Source: Sambucus nigra (taxonomy: Eukaryota; Streptophyta; Magnoliopsida; Dipsacales; Adoxaceae). From it: a stretch of DNA of 64,000 nt. The position numbers were made by a program, and so were the translations under genes. The stretch lies in the NCBI GenBank assembly GCA_949130495.1, contig OX422211.1, positions 531,870,017 through 531,934,016 on the forward strand. The letters run 5' to 3'. Below the pieces are notes generated by a model. The model did not search any database and was not told where the DNA came from. It worked only from the letters and a program-made list of their open reading frames with translations. Positions 24,800 to 36,924 of this stretch are shown here, in pieces (the stretch's first letter is position 1; every line of letters starts with the position of its first letter).

Positions 24800-27700
24800 C
24801 TACTATGAGGCTGCATCATCTTTATCTTCAACGTCGTCATGTGCTGTGGTCCCAGTTTCCTCATTTGCCCTGGCCATATTCTCCAGTTCCTATTTAGCCC
24901 TCTCCTCCGCAGCAGCTTTCATCTCCGCCACGTACTTAGCCTGATCAACATCACTTAATTTCTAGGAGATGATTTTCTCTTTTGATTCTAGTAAATTTTT
25001 TACCACTCTGTGCTATAATTCTCGGAGGCTGCGGAGTTAGGGCTTATTGTTTGTAAGGAAGAAGTTCCTCAAAAGTTTTGTAAGCTGCCATAGCTTAGTC
25101 TGTAGCATGCTTCAAGGATGTTGCGTTCTTCTCATCTTTCTGCTTAATGGGTGCATCATGGTCATTATCTTTTTATTGGAGTGCAGAGTAACTGCTTTGC
25201 TCCAACTGATCATATTTCTGTTGGAGGAGGTTATGTTTATTCTCAAAAGAGGCAATTTCCTTGGAAGCCTCTGCAACCTTAGCCTCAACAATCATAATGG
25301 ATTTTGTGGCCTCGTTGAAATTTAGTTGTGCCTAATCGTTTGCATTGGTAGAAGCCTCCAAATTCATATTGTCCATTTGAAGTGCCGTGACAGATTATTA
25401 TTTTCCTTCTTCAAAAGAGGTGGCCCTGGCAGTCTCCAAATCAGTCTTATGAACTTACTTCGCAGCTCGATACAACTTGAATATGCCTTCATATTTATTC
25501 CTCTAGGACATAACAATGTCCACAACCTAGAATTTTAAAGAGTTAGTTAGTATAAAGAAATATATAAAATAAAATGACGAAGTGCTTACTCGTAAGAAAC
25601 TATGGAGGGCATATTCCTCCAAGTTTAAATGGTCTTCTTCTAACAGGCGGTCCAGGTCAATAATGTTCAAAACTTTTCTAGCATTCTACTGACAGCTCTA
25701 GCAGTTGTATCCCATAAAGAACTAGGATCAAGTTTCCTTAGTCGAGGCCGCGGATGACCATCAGGACCCACTCTTTCCCTTTTCTGGGGAGTTAGCATGT
25801 TGGCATTAATTGCTACAATGTTCCGTGGAGGAGGAAGATATCCAGAAAGAGAAACATGTAGGGGGTTGTGCCCACCCTAAAAGTCCCCAGGGGCTATTAT
25901 TCCTGCAATAGTAAGTTGATCAGTTATGTTGTCATCAACTTGCTTCTCTCCTTCCACAACAGCATTATCAGTGGATACAGACATCTCTACAAGAGGGATC
26001 ACTCTAGTCTCGACTGTCATCATTTATTCAGAAGGATGAGAAGTTGGTTCATCCGTAGGGGATTCCTCCTTTTGTGCCCTCTTCCTCTTTTGCCCCCTTT
26101 TTTGAGGGCTTGGTGGAGGGACACGACATCCTCATCCATTTCTAATAATTAGGTAGCAAGAAGATTGTGATTAATCTCTTCACCTGAAATTATGAACAAT
26201 TGTTAAAGATGTGAGGAAGATGCAGAAAGAATATTAAAAGAGTTAAATTTTACCTTCCGCAGTCATCTTTTTGGGATGATCCTTGCATGAAAAATACCCT
26301 TATTAAAAAAATGGAGGTGGAAGTGACCATCTCAGAGAACTTCCTCTCCTTATCAGGTAAGTGGGCTGCGTCCTCCACCCTCTTCGCGTGTCTACTGGTA
26401 AGGATCAAGTTGTCAATATCTGCAACATGAGAAAATATGAAGTATTAGTATGGGCTAAAAAGATTAAACGACAAGTATTTGTGTGGGCCGTAGATAGTAC
26501 ATACCTTTTTTTGTAAGGATATCCCCACGTTCGAGGCATTTTGAAGGATTTTTCCCTTTCAGTTTCTTCTGGGCTAATTTCTCAACTGTCCCCAAACACA
26601 GAAATATTTGCCTTTCTAGTTTTTCACATCGGTAGGCCTGTCAGTGCTGTGAAATAATAGTACTACGGGAAGTCTTTGGGGTTTTCTTGTGGTCTATAAA
26701 ACTGAAAGAACTCCGCAGGCGTGATATCTTTATCAAAATGCTTCTGCCAAAGCACCAAACCAGTAAGGATGGCCCTCTAATAGTTGGGATCCAATTGAGC
26801 TAGGGCTAGGTTCATGATATCCAGTATCCTTCTAACATGCACAGGAACTGGTAGCCATAGCCCTAGAAGGAAGGCATGAAGGAGAAAGTAAAACCCATTA
26901 GGGACCATGAAACACGACCTTTGTTTCGCAGAAGGAAGTGTACAGATTTTCCCTTTAGGGAACTCAAAATCTATGGCAATGTCAGCAATCCAGTCCTCAC
27001 TCATAATGCACTTGTGGCTGAGCACGACGGGGGCCTTTTTAGAGGGCCAGAAACATCACTAAGGTGATTCCTAGTTTCAGGTGGGACAGTTGTCCCAATA
27101 GTAGACCTATCAACGAGTCGATTTGGGTCGTGTATGGGTTATGGGTTACGGGTCAAAACACCCCAAAACCATACACGCCCCGTTAAGGATATCACGTCTA
27201 ATGATAATATCCAAACATGAACCGTTAATATTAACAGGTACACGATCCGAATCGTTACCACCCGCTAATATTAAAGAATCAATTTGGGTTTAAACGGGTA
27301 ACAGGTTGGGTGACCCTATAGAACTCGTTAGTCTTTAATAGTTTAAAAATAATGAGTTTTAATTGTAATTCTTATTGAGTATAGGTTGGGTGACCCTGTA
27401 GTACCCATTAGTCTTAAAGGATTTAGAAATAATGGGTTTTAATAGTTATTCTTATCGAGTATGGGTTGGGTGACACTATAGTACCCATTAGTTTTAACGG
27501 GTATTAACGGGTAAAAACGGGTACAAGTAAATTTCCAAACCCAAATCGTTAGTGTTAATGGGTCTATCTAGTTAACCCATTAATGACCCAAACCCAATAA
27601 AGATAAATCCATTAACTTTTAATTTTGTGTCTGGTCGTGTCGTGTTAACGGGTAATCGTATTTTTTGACCGGTCTACCCAGCAGTCATGCAGCCACCACT

Positions 27701-27930
27701 TCGGTAGGAGGATTATTATTGGATTGTGTATCTTCCTCCATAACATTCGTAGCCCCACTAGTATCCTTACATTTCGAGGAGTTCGCAGAGTTAGAATCAA
27801 GGGTGACACGGTTGGGATAATCTTTATAAAGATAAGGACCAATAGCCTTCAAAGGCTTTACATATGGGATTTCAAGAGGAGAAAAAGACAAAATGAGAAT
27901 TCCAAAAGTCGTCAAGGAAATTTGAAGGGT
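24800..27930 (-). pseudogene. Antisense ORF (aORF) of Tat element, copy 2, with introns
   Basis: Minus strand, from about 27915 down: PLEIPYVKPLKAIGP, VMEEDTQSNNNPPTEVV, a MITE insertion (27102-27676), then KCIMSEDWIADIAIDFEFPKG and RRILDIMNLALAQLDP. Three introns with GT...AG ends can be read: 26420-26504, 26184-26253 and 25527-25589. The last exon (25526 to about 24800) codes, with many stops, for a Glu/Lys/Ala-rich segment such as EATKSIMIVEAKVAEASKEIASF, likely coiled coil. A protein of several hundred residues with an N-terminal Transposase_28-like domain and a C-terminal coiled coil is inferred. Copy 1 has lost the last two exons. Confidence 0.65.
27094..27684. mobile_element. hAT-type MITE (575 bp) with internal 80-bp repeats
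   Basis: The insert 27102-27676 is absent from the homologous place in copy 1 (CCCAGCAG near 20012). Flanks are CCCAATAG (27094-27101) and CCCAGCAG (27677-27684), an 8-bp duplication differing by two transitions; the right copy matches the empty site exactly. Ends read TAGACCTATCAA and, inverted, TAGACCGGTCAA. The interior has about 2.5 copies of an 80-bp unit beginning GGTTGGGTGACCCTAT (from 27303, 27384 and 27464) and many TTAACGGGT motifs. No ORF. Confidence 0.85.
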
Positions 27931-29039
27931 TCCAACTCATAAGGCCACAGCAAGACCTGGAAAGTAGAAGGGCTCTACAGTTAGGTTTCGCAGCCATTAT
28001 GGTCAGAAAAGCCTCTTAGAGACCGTGGTAGATACAAACAGTATTGAAGTAAAAGAAAAAATTAAAGTTACCTTCATCCAATTGATTGTAAAGGATACAA
28101 CCAATTGAGTTACAAGCCATCTAGTGATAAAACTATAAGTACAAATTCTGAAGATTGCAACCAGTTATTCTAAAGTTGAGGAGTACCAGGGATAGTTCTG
28201 ATTATAAAGGATGGAGAAAGGCCGCAGGAAAGTATCTCAAGTTATACTACCAGCCACGAAACATTACACAAACAGGTAATTTGATGAAAAACGTGTTCTC
28301 AAATATTGAAAAACCCAATAATCTTGGGTTTTGGTCAAGAAAATTAAGAACATGTTCTTGATATTCTTGACCAGAAATGAAATTCGAAATGGGGTAAGGT
28401 GTGGATCAAACCCAAAAAATCTAAATATCTAACATTCCATCCAATCTAAACACCTAAACATACCTAAAATTTAGTTACACAACAGATAGTAGCCACATTA
28501 CATATTGATGGGGATTAACATCATGAGAAATTATGGAAATTTTAGAAATTCTTGCATAGACAAGAATTTAAGAGAAGAATGATGAAACCCTAGTTTTTGA
28601 CAAACATCAGAAATCAAACCAAGTAGAAATGTTATCAGTTAACTTGTTCGAATAATTCATTAAGAAGGGTTTATAAGAATGGATATAAGTGATAAGTTCC
28701 AGAAAATAAGAAGTTAATTCGATTGATACCTGGAAATCAATGAGAAGTGGTTGTTCAAGCCCAAAAACCATTGTGCTCTGCCTCAGAACGCATTGAAACA
28801 CCAAAGAGATTCATCAAAAAACTCAAGATAAGACTAACAAAGTTTAGCTCTTAATGTTCTCTCAAGGTTTAGAAAAGATAATGATGGCCACGACCCTTAA
28901 CCATTTATAAAATAGGGAAAGGGAAGGTGAAGTATCAACTTGCAATGACCGCGACATCATTTAAAAATACAGTATTTGAACATTAATACAACCACAGTCC
29001 CAACTCACCAGCTCTTGTCACCACGGCTTTGGGGCTTAT
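27931..29039 (+). other. Non-coding 3' region of Tat element, with polypurine tract
   Basis: Homologous to 20241-21377. TTTGGGGCTTAT at 29028-29039 abuts LTR copy 3 and is the likely polypurine tract. No supported frame on either strand. Confidence 0.6.
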
Positions 29040-29751
29040 TGATATGGCCAATATAGTCTCTACTGTTGCGAAAGTATTAACAAGAAGTCATTGCCTGGGC
29101 ATAGACAAATCGCGGCACCATATAGTTATGACGCCTCATACAAAGACATCCTTGGTTAGCATTGTCAGCTGCCTGGTCTCAGACAGGCTGCGACACCTCC
29201 TTAAGGATTGGCTGCTTCCTGGTATCAAACATGCCGTAACCCTTACTCATATATGATAATTGACAGTTGTCCAGCTTCTAGAAGGATTCCTCATTCTTCC
29301 GACTTATCCATATGTCACGTGTCCTAAACACATGACACCACATTTGTATCTCTTATAAATTGGAGTGCTCACCTCATTATTGGGGGGAGAAGAGAATTAC
29401 CCGGCGAAGCCCTGCCAAAATATCTGCACTACCTCTCTCTACAGAGTTACACCCACCTGGGGCTCTAGGCTACAATCGTCACACAAACTACCTTGTAGTC
29501 CACATTCGGTCTACTCGGATTCACTATACCCATGTATTCTCTTCTCCTCTCTCACATGTATGCTTGTTTTGGCCCAATGATATTGTATTATACAATTCAT
29601 ATAATGAGAGTACAGTGGCAAAGTGGATATAGGCTAATTTTTATAGCCGAACCACTCTATATTTTGTGTTCTTTTCCTTAATGATTTCTCAACTTTCATT
29701 CTACACTTGATATGTTGCTTGAGAACGACTTGTGTTCAATTTCTCGTATCA
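29040..29751 (+). repeat. Tat element LTR copy 3
   Basis: 712 bp, TG...CA. The TATA box is changed to TTATAAATTG near 29352. It ends ...CTCGTATCA. Confidence 0.85.
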
Positions 29752-31231
29752 TCGGTGGTTGAAAATGGAAGTCGATTGTTTAAATTCATCGAATTCCTAA
29801 ATTAATATACACTAATAATTCTTTAACTAATTTAGTGTCTTAACGACTACCTTATCTAGACGGAAGTATCTTGTTATTTTTTATTTGGATTTCATTTATG
29901 AGACTTCCCACGCATGGATAATAGAGATAGGTAGGAGCGAGGACTTTAGGAACTTTATTATTAACATATCTCTTTTATTATAATGCTTAAATTGATGATT
30001 ATTCCCGTACTAGATACGTCTTCATGAGTAGTTTGTGGATACCTTTAGAAGTTAATTAAATAATATTACGATTGGTTTTGGATCTAGTTTTAAATGACCC
30101 GAAGTGTGGGAGGATTGGAATATAATAATGTTATGATAAGTGATAAGCTAAATGTTGTATATGAACAGTAATATGATGATCATGATAATTATTAAAATGA
30201 GATGGTTATATAGATGTAGATATGGGTGTGTGTAGATATGGAACACTCTTACGTGTGCATGTTGAGGGAGCACAACTGCATTTGTGTTCCACACAAGTTA
30301 ATTTTTTCCCCGACCACACTATCACGATATATGGTCTTGATAGTGTGTGGATTTAATATTTCACACGATTTATTTAAGTGTATAGTTTCGTCCATGTGAG
30401 AAATTGGTGGCGTCTAATTGTGTGATCGGATTTGTTTGTAAATCACATGATTTGATTGATATTTACATCCGTGGGAATGATAGGTATCATATAAATGTGT
30501 GACAATATTTATGTGTGCATACTACATGTTCTTGAGATGGCCATGGAGAAGGAAAGCATATCGATTAAGGGTTAATTAATTAAGAGATTAATTAATTCTA
30601 TAACTAATGAGTTAAGTAAAATGGACTGTGAGGTTCTATGGCATATGGTTAGTTATAATAGTAGGCTAGATAACCATGGACTTATCACTAATATATATAA
30701 CTTCTTTGGAGTTGCGTAGCATTGGTTAATTTTTGGGTTTTGACCTATTTTATTTGTGGAAACCTTTTTGGTCCACGTGAGTAGATTTCCTATCTATCTA
30801 GCATAGACTATCACATTCTCTTTTTTCTAGTCATCATCATCGTAATAATTGATGTATGTTCATGTCCTTGATGTATTATCTATATTTCAGCTATGCGAAT
30901 TTAGTATTTTGGATATTAATTGGCCTTTATATATTGGCATGATAGTTGGAATGTATATTTTTATATTTCTATTGAGTTGTGTTTTATAAAGAGACTATGT
31001 ATTCACATTTTTGATACTTCTGTTGTAGCTGTACAGCTATCTCTTATCTTGTTTTAGTAGATGAATTATATTATTAGTTGAGTACTTGAGGTTTATCATT
31101 TTTTTTATATCTTGTCGTTTGTTTCATTTGTTTTCGTACATGCTAGGAATGATATTTTAATTGTTTTGATAAGATTATATTTAATGTTAGGAAGTGATCA
31201 ACCTAAATGTTAAAATATACGGGTTGTTGCA
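29752..31231 (+). repeat. Outer Gypsy LTR, piece 3 of 3
   Basis: It resumes the LTR cut at 18287 and ends CGGGTTGTTGCA, followed two bases later by a primer site. A hairpin of CCACACTATCA and TGATAGTGTGTGG flanks 30314-30350. No genes. Confidence 0.65.
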
Positions 31232-31620
31232 GTTGGTATCAAAGTATGGTCTTAGACCCTAAGGGTTTTAAGTTCTCTTTAACTTTTGCATAAAATTCTT
31301 TGATATGTCCCTTTATTTATACTCTAATTTATGTATCTTTACCTTGGATTTCAGATGCTGCTAAAGTGGAGAGAGTAAAAAATTAGGGCATGCGTGAGGT
31401 AGGCTAACCCTACAGCCCCACCTTAGCAGACAACGATAGTACTAGCACCAGATGCACAAGGGAAGTATCATTTACACCACCAAGAGCTGGCAAGTTCCTC
31501 CACCAGTTTTTGGCGGCAAGGTTAGTAGTGGGCCTCTAGAAGAGGGCCTAGGATATGGTTCACCAGCCGTTAGTTCAGACAACAACTTAGGAGAATAAGT
31601 TTTCAATTTAACAAACACAT
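31232..31620 (+). other. Primer site, leader and faint gag start of outer Gypsy element
   Basis: TGGTATCAAAGT at 31234-31245 is a two-mismatch form of the tRNA-iMet primer site, directly after the LTR. The leader GTCTTAGACCCTAAGG follows. A possible gag start lies near 31354, but stops appear within a dozen codons and no gag motif is secure. The element breaks off near 31600 where Copia-derived sequence takes over. Confidence 0.6.
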
Positions 31621-32290
31621 ATTGTTATTTATCATAGTTATCATTGAACATCTTATTTGACAAATACCTTCAATAATACGTTCAACCACAATCTCATATT
31701 TAACTAAACACCTCTTAATGCAATTACAATGATTACACAATAAGTTTAGTATGAGATTTGTTAAAATAATATAAAAAAGAGAAAAATCTTTTTGGCCTTT
31801 TCATTTTTAACAAGAATATGTACAATATTTTCAAAAATTTAGATGCGCACACACACATATAGTGTGTGTGTGTGTGTATGTGTGTTCACTCACGTAGTTC
31901 CTTGTTCTAACCTATAGTTATTCACAATTTTCTTCATAAAAGAAATTAGGTGCAATAACTCCCCGCCACGATGTACACGGCCTCGGCCGCAGACAATGAT
32001 ATTATTTTTTTCTTTTTGAAAAGCCATGACACCATGGAGGTACCAAAGAAGGAACATCCTCCTGATGTACTTTTTTAATTGAGGGCATCCCATGCGCAAT
32101 TGGAGTCCGAGTATGCATATTATAAGTCATTAGTATCAAAACGATACCATAAATCTATCTTTTATGTCCACTAACATATCAAATAACTCTTTTAACTTCT
32201 TGTAGGTTTGACTCCTAGACCTTGATATGAATGGTTGAATATATACAATGGTTGAACATATACAATGTTTTGTGGCTTCACAAATCATCT
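31621..32290. other. Unassigned, with (CA)n/(GT)n simple repeats
   Basis: AT-rich, no recognised gene. Two facing simple repeats, CACACACACA (31850-31857) and GTGTGTGTGT (31863-31877), can pair. The minus frame at 31890-32099 is open but I recognise no domain. It may be the 3' end of the Copia element. Confidence 0.4.
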
Positions 32291-32477
32291 TTTAAATGAA
32301 GCAATCTATGTTGAGCAGCCATAGGGTTTTAAAGACCCTGAGTTTCCAAATCATATTTTGTGGCTTCACAAAACATTATAAACATATCAACAATGTTTTG
32401 TGAAGCTACAAAGCATGATTTGGAAACTCAGGGTCTTTAAAATGATGCAGTTGCTCAACATAGATTTCTTCATTTAA
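32291..32477. repeat. Foldback inverted duplication of Copia RT sequence
   Basis: Left arm 32291-32377 and right arm 32392-32477 are complementary at about 87% over 86 bases with a 14-base loop. Read on the minus strand, the right arm gives IYVEQ...FKDPEFPNHA...LHK, the Copia RT segment that normally precedes the ALYGLKQAPRAWY box. The left arm is a flipped copy of the same segment, so RT was partly duplicated in inverse orientation and the rest of RT (Y-x-D-D) lost. Confidence 0.8.
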
Positions 32478-32483
32478 AACCCC

Positions 32484-33830
32484 AATTAAAAAAGCACATT
32501 CGACGTGCATTTGGTATAATTTTAATTTCAAGTAGCAAGAAGCTGAAAACAAGATATGTAAGTTTTATGACCTAATAGTCAGAGCAAAAGTCTTATCAAA
32601 GTTTACTCCTTCAATTGGTGAGTATCCTTATTTGACAAGTAATACTTTGTTACACTATGACCCCATTCTCATCCAATTTTTTCTTGCATACCCACTTCTT
32701 AACAATAATGTTTTGTTGACTTGGCCAAGGTATTAATTCCAATATTTTAAGCCTTTCAAATTGACTAAGCACTTCTTGCATATCACCTATCCAATTTTCA
32801 TCTTTTGAAGCTTTATTAACATTTTTTGGTTCAATATGTGAAGTGAAACATCAAAAGTTGAGTTTATTTAAAAGTTTATTTCTAGTTCTTACTCCACTCA
32901 AAAGATTTCCAATGATTTTAGATGGTGTGTGTTCATTTTAAACCCAAGTTGGTACACCCCTCTCAACACGAGACACGTTTTGGGAAGAAATTCCCACAAT
33001 GTCTCTCCTACTCTCACTATATTCACTAACTTTATCTCTCCAAACCTCTAACAAATTAGAATCTCTCTTTTCGGCTTCAAAATAATGTGACATCATCATT
33101 CATTATAACATTGTAAGACTCTATCACTTTTTTACTCTCCAAACTATAATCCCGATATGCTCGTATATTTAGAGCTCATCGAAAATTAAATTTTTTCAAC
33201 TGTTCTTTATCCCTTTGATTGTAACACTTACTCCCAAAGGCTTTGAAAGATTTAATTGTCAGTTTTTCCCATCCATAATTCATATGGAGTCTTTTCGGTG
33301 AAAGGTCTACAAAAAACCTTATTAGATGTGTGACAAGCGGTTTGCATTACCTCAACCCAAAATCTTTTAGGGAAATTCTTCCCCTTAATCATACACCTCA
33401 CCATTTCTTGCAAAGTGCGATTATTCTTCTCAGTAACCCCATTTTGTTGCAGGGTCTCAACAACCAAAAGCTCATGTTTGAGTCCCATGTCATTACAATA
33501 AATCTCAACTATTATAACAATGAATTTCAAACCATGATCACTACTTAACCTCACAGTTGTGAGTGATTGCTCATTTTGAATTTTCTTATAAACAACACAA
33601 TTATTTCACATGAATTGCTCTTCTCTCTCATAAATCCTAGAAAAGAGAATATACAGAAATCATCCAGCATAACAAAAGAATACCTCTTTCCTCCAATAAT
33701 CTCGATTTTGGAAGGACCATAAAATGAAAATACACTAACTCTAGTGGCGTAGAAGTAGTGATTTTATCAAGCTTGTTGTGTGGAATCTTGGTTTTATTCC
33801 TTTTTAACATGTTCCACAAAACTTACTCTT
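32484..33830 (-). pseudogene. Copia pol remnant (integrase and RT start)
   Basis: Minus strand. Bases 33830-33560 carry the GAG-pre-integrase/integrase N-terminal part (KTKIPHNKLDKITTSTPLEL). The open frame 33554-33252 carries the integrase core RLSSDHGLKF, ETLQQNGVTEKNNRTLQEMV, FWVEVMQTACH and TPYELWMGK. Bases 33240-32870 carry the integrase end, and 32830-32490 the RT start (MQEVLSQFERLKI, ELIPWPSQ, KKWVCKKKLDENG) before the foldback. Several stops and shifts occur. Motif order integrase then RT defines Ty1/Copia; wording of the motifs fits SIRE/Tork-like lineages. Confidence 0.85.
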
Positions 33831-33839
33831 CGATTTTCA

Positions 33840-35290
33840 TAACCTAGGAAGATCCTTCACCGTTTGTTGTCATCTAGATTATCTAAATCTCGATAATTGA
33901 CATGAACTAATCTTTAATGCCATAAATTAATATACCCATTTTTAGCTCTTTGACATACTTCATTAGAATCACTCACCAAATTATAGCAATTTCATTGGAT
34001 CTCACACCACTTAAGAAAATACTATCATTTTCCTTCTTCACAAGACATTATCCTTTGGAAAACCTAACTAGTGACCATAATCACACATTTAGCTTATGCT
34101 AATGATATTTTCTGCAAGTCTTTTGATACACAAGACAATGTCAAGAGTGGTACTTGAAAATCTTAACGGTTCATTTCCCTCCCAAACTAGACTTCTTCCT
34201 ATCAACAAAAGTGGTTAATCCTCCTTTGTATTCCTCTATCATAGTAAAAAGGAACTATGTCCCTATCATGTGTTACGGACAATCGCTATCATTCTCCAAT
34301 TTTTCATTCTTTCCTTTGAAAACATTTTTCCTTGGATCTCTTGAGTATGAATTTTGTTCATCTCTTTGTAATTTAGTACAACAATGCCTCAAATTTCCTC
34401 TCATATATCAATACGGGCATTTTAAGTTTAAATAGGATTATGAGAAATTTTCACATTTTTTTAAGCATCTCTAAGTCCAACATGATTTTCAAAATTTCTT
34501 TGTCTATCAAAATGATTTGCACAATTCTTCTTATGATTAATGTGCATTTGAGGTCTTTGAAACATTTTATGTTTCTTAGTTTGCAATTTATTTTCCAACT
34601 TTACATCATATATATTTTTGTTCTTGCTGGTTAAGTTAGCCTTGTCAAGTCCTTCTCCTTTTGTTATTGGTTGAAGAGTAAACTAATTTAATTACTTGCG
34701 GAGAACTTCCTTGATTTCTTTATTTATATTCTCAAGCATAAAGATAATTGACGAAGATGAGGAAACATCAAGGGGATTAAAACCTAAGACTTTTTCCCTT
34801 TCAGATCGTTGACTTATCAAAAAGAATTTTGTTCATTTTATCAGAACAATCCTAAAAGCAAGTTTCACCTTCATAGGATTTTCCAAATCATTTATAAGAT
34901 AAGTTCTTTTCTTAAAATAATTATCTTTCCCTATTATTATTTTTTCCTTTCACAATGTTTTTTTTTCATGTTACAAGTAAGAGATTTCAATATCTAAATC
35001 TCTTTAACTAAATTTTAAGTTCAATTAAAAAAAATCCTTTTCCTTTGACACAACATTTTCTTCTTCAAGATTTTTGATCTTTTTTCTCAATTGTATGTTC
35101 AATTTCTTTAAGTTAAGTGACTCGTGAAACAATTTTTTGTAGGTATGATTAATCTAACTCATCTTCGCTTCATCACTAAATTAATTATTACTAAGTTCAA
35201 CTTCATATCTAGACGAATTAGAAGCATATGAGGAGTTCTTAACTACATGGGAGTGTGATGAAGACTGCATACTCTCTAAGATTACCCCTG
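33840..35290 (-). pseudogene. Copia gag remnant
   Basis: Upstream (in minus orientation) of the integrase remnant. A gag zinc knuckle is readable near 34370-34420 as KCPY, stop, YMRGNLRHCC: the second Cys is a stop and the His is Asn. The rest of 34440-35260 is AT-rich and poly-T-rich on the plus strand, with no intact frame. Near 35274-35290 the minus strand reads GGGGTAATCTTAGAG, possibly a decayed primer site. Confidence 0.55.
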
Positions 35291-36924
35291 AGGCATAAAA
35301 ATATAAATATATATGACAATCAAGCAATATAGCAAGCAAACCAAAAAATCACAACTAGGATCTACTTGGGATGTTAAGATAAAATCTACGCAATTAGGCT
35401 ATAAGACTAATTGAAAGTGCAAGTGTAGAACCTAATTTCGAACCTAGTGGGGGTGAATAGGTTTTTATAAAAAAATTAATCGATATTTCCTAATTCATAC
35501 TTTTGCAACCTAGATATTAGCAGTTAACTAGGTGAAAAGGGTTAAATCAAATTGAGAGTAATAAATCTAGGTAAAGTGTGTGAATAACAAGATATAACAA
35601 CAAGATCAAATTAATAAAACATCATCAAGACATATTTTATGAGGGGAAAACCTCACCTAGGGGTAAAAAAACTACTCTAATTTATCATTGAACTTGAAAA
35701 GATTTTATACAATGCAAGAAAATACCTCTCTCTTATTCTCTAATAAGAAGTTACTTGATAAACATTGAACTTTCCCCTATTGAAGATGAGAAATTCATCC
35801 AAAGCTCTATTAGATGAACAGGGAAGTCGAATTCTCCTCCTTAGGTTCACATCATGATTGAATTCCCAAATAATCTAATTAATTCTTTAAGATTTCATCT
35901 AGATATGAGAAACTCTAAATAGAATTATGTATAGTTCTATGTCTAAGTGTATTTAAAGGTAAAAATACTCAAAGGTTCCTCACAAACATTTATATAAGTA
36001 TGGATCTATTTTTCTCCCATCTTGAAATGGAATAAGTGATTTTGCAAAAGGAGAAGCATGGTATCGCTCTCAAACTTGAAAATTCCCTCTAACTATGTGA
36101 AAATGTATGGAGGGAATTCACTCAATTATTTGGATGGAAAAGGCTCTATTTATAGAAAATTTTCAAAAATCTAATTGTGTTGTGCACATGTCTAAAAATA
36201 CCTCCATGCACATGGTTTTAGGCAGAAGGATGGTTAGACGAAAATCTTGGCATCCATGCACAAGGGTGTAAAACCCGTTCGTATGAGCGATTTTAGAAAA
36301 AAATTAAACTAAGCCTAACACCTTATAATTCATATACACATGGTTAAGATATGTCCGTGGGAACAAATGTAAGCATAAAATATTTTTCCTATGCAAGCTA
36401 CTTTTTTAAAACCAAGCCTTTCACCTTAGGATAAACACCATACTTCTCAATAATATAATTCACTTAGTAATCAACTATATATGATATTATTCACTTAAGT
36501 CACAATGGAAAAGTTTGAAGAAGAACCAAATGTGGATCTTCAAATTTCAAATGTTCAAAGTATATCTAATGAATAAGACCCACTTTACCTATCACAGCTA
36601 TATGAAATCTAGCATTTTGGATTGATAATACATGACTCATATGATTTGACATGGAAGTAAGGCAACAAAACTAATGTAAATGGATAATGTACATTTTCAT
36701 TCTTGAATCTCAAAAGAAAATGTGATACGCTTACTTAACCTAAAAAACGGATCAAATCCCACATAGTTTGCATCCAAACTTCCAATGGTGGATTTACATA
36801 AATTTGGCATATTAGGAGAAATTATGGGTTTATTTGGATGGAAATGGGTATTGACCCCCCCCCCCCCCTCCCCTTTTGAAAGGAAATCACTCAAAATAAC
36901 CTCTAGTTTGTAATATGTCACACA
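35291..36924 (-). repeat. Possible 5' LTR of the minus-strand Copia element
   Basis: On the minus strand a TATA box CTATAAATAG lies at 36149-36158. The segment ACCTATTCACCCCCACTAGG near 35442-35461, a phrase typical of SIRE-like LTR ends, lies close to the possible primer site. A start at 36924 (TGTGACATATTAC) is plausible but unproven, and no second LTR or target duplication is seen. A run of 14 C followed by TCCCC is at 36847-36865. Confidence 0.4.
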
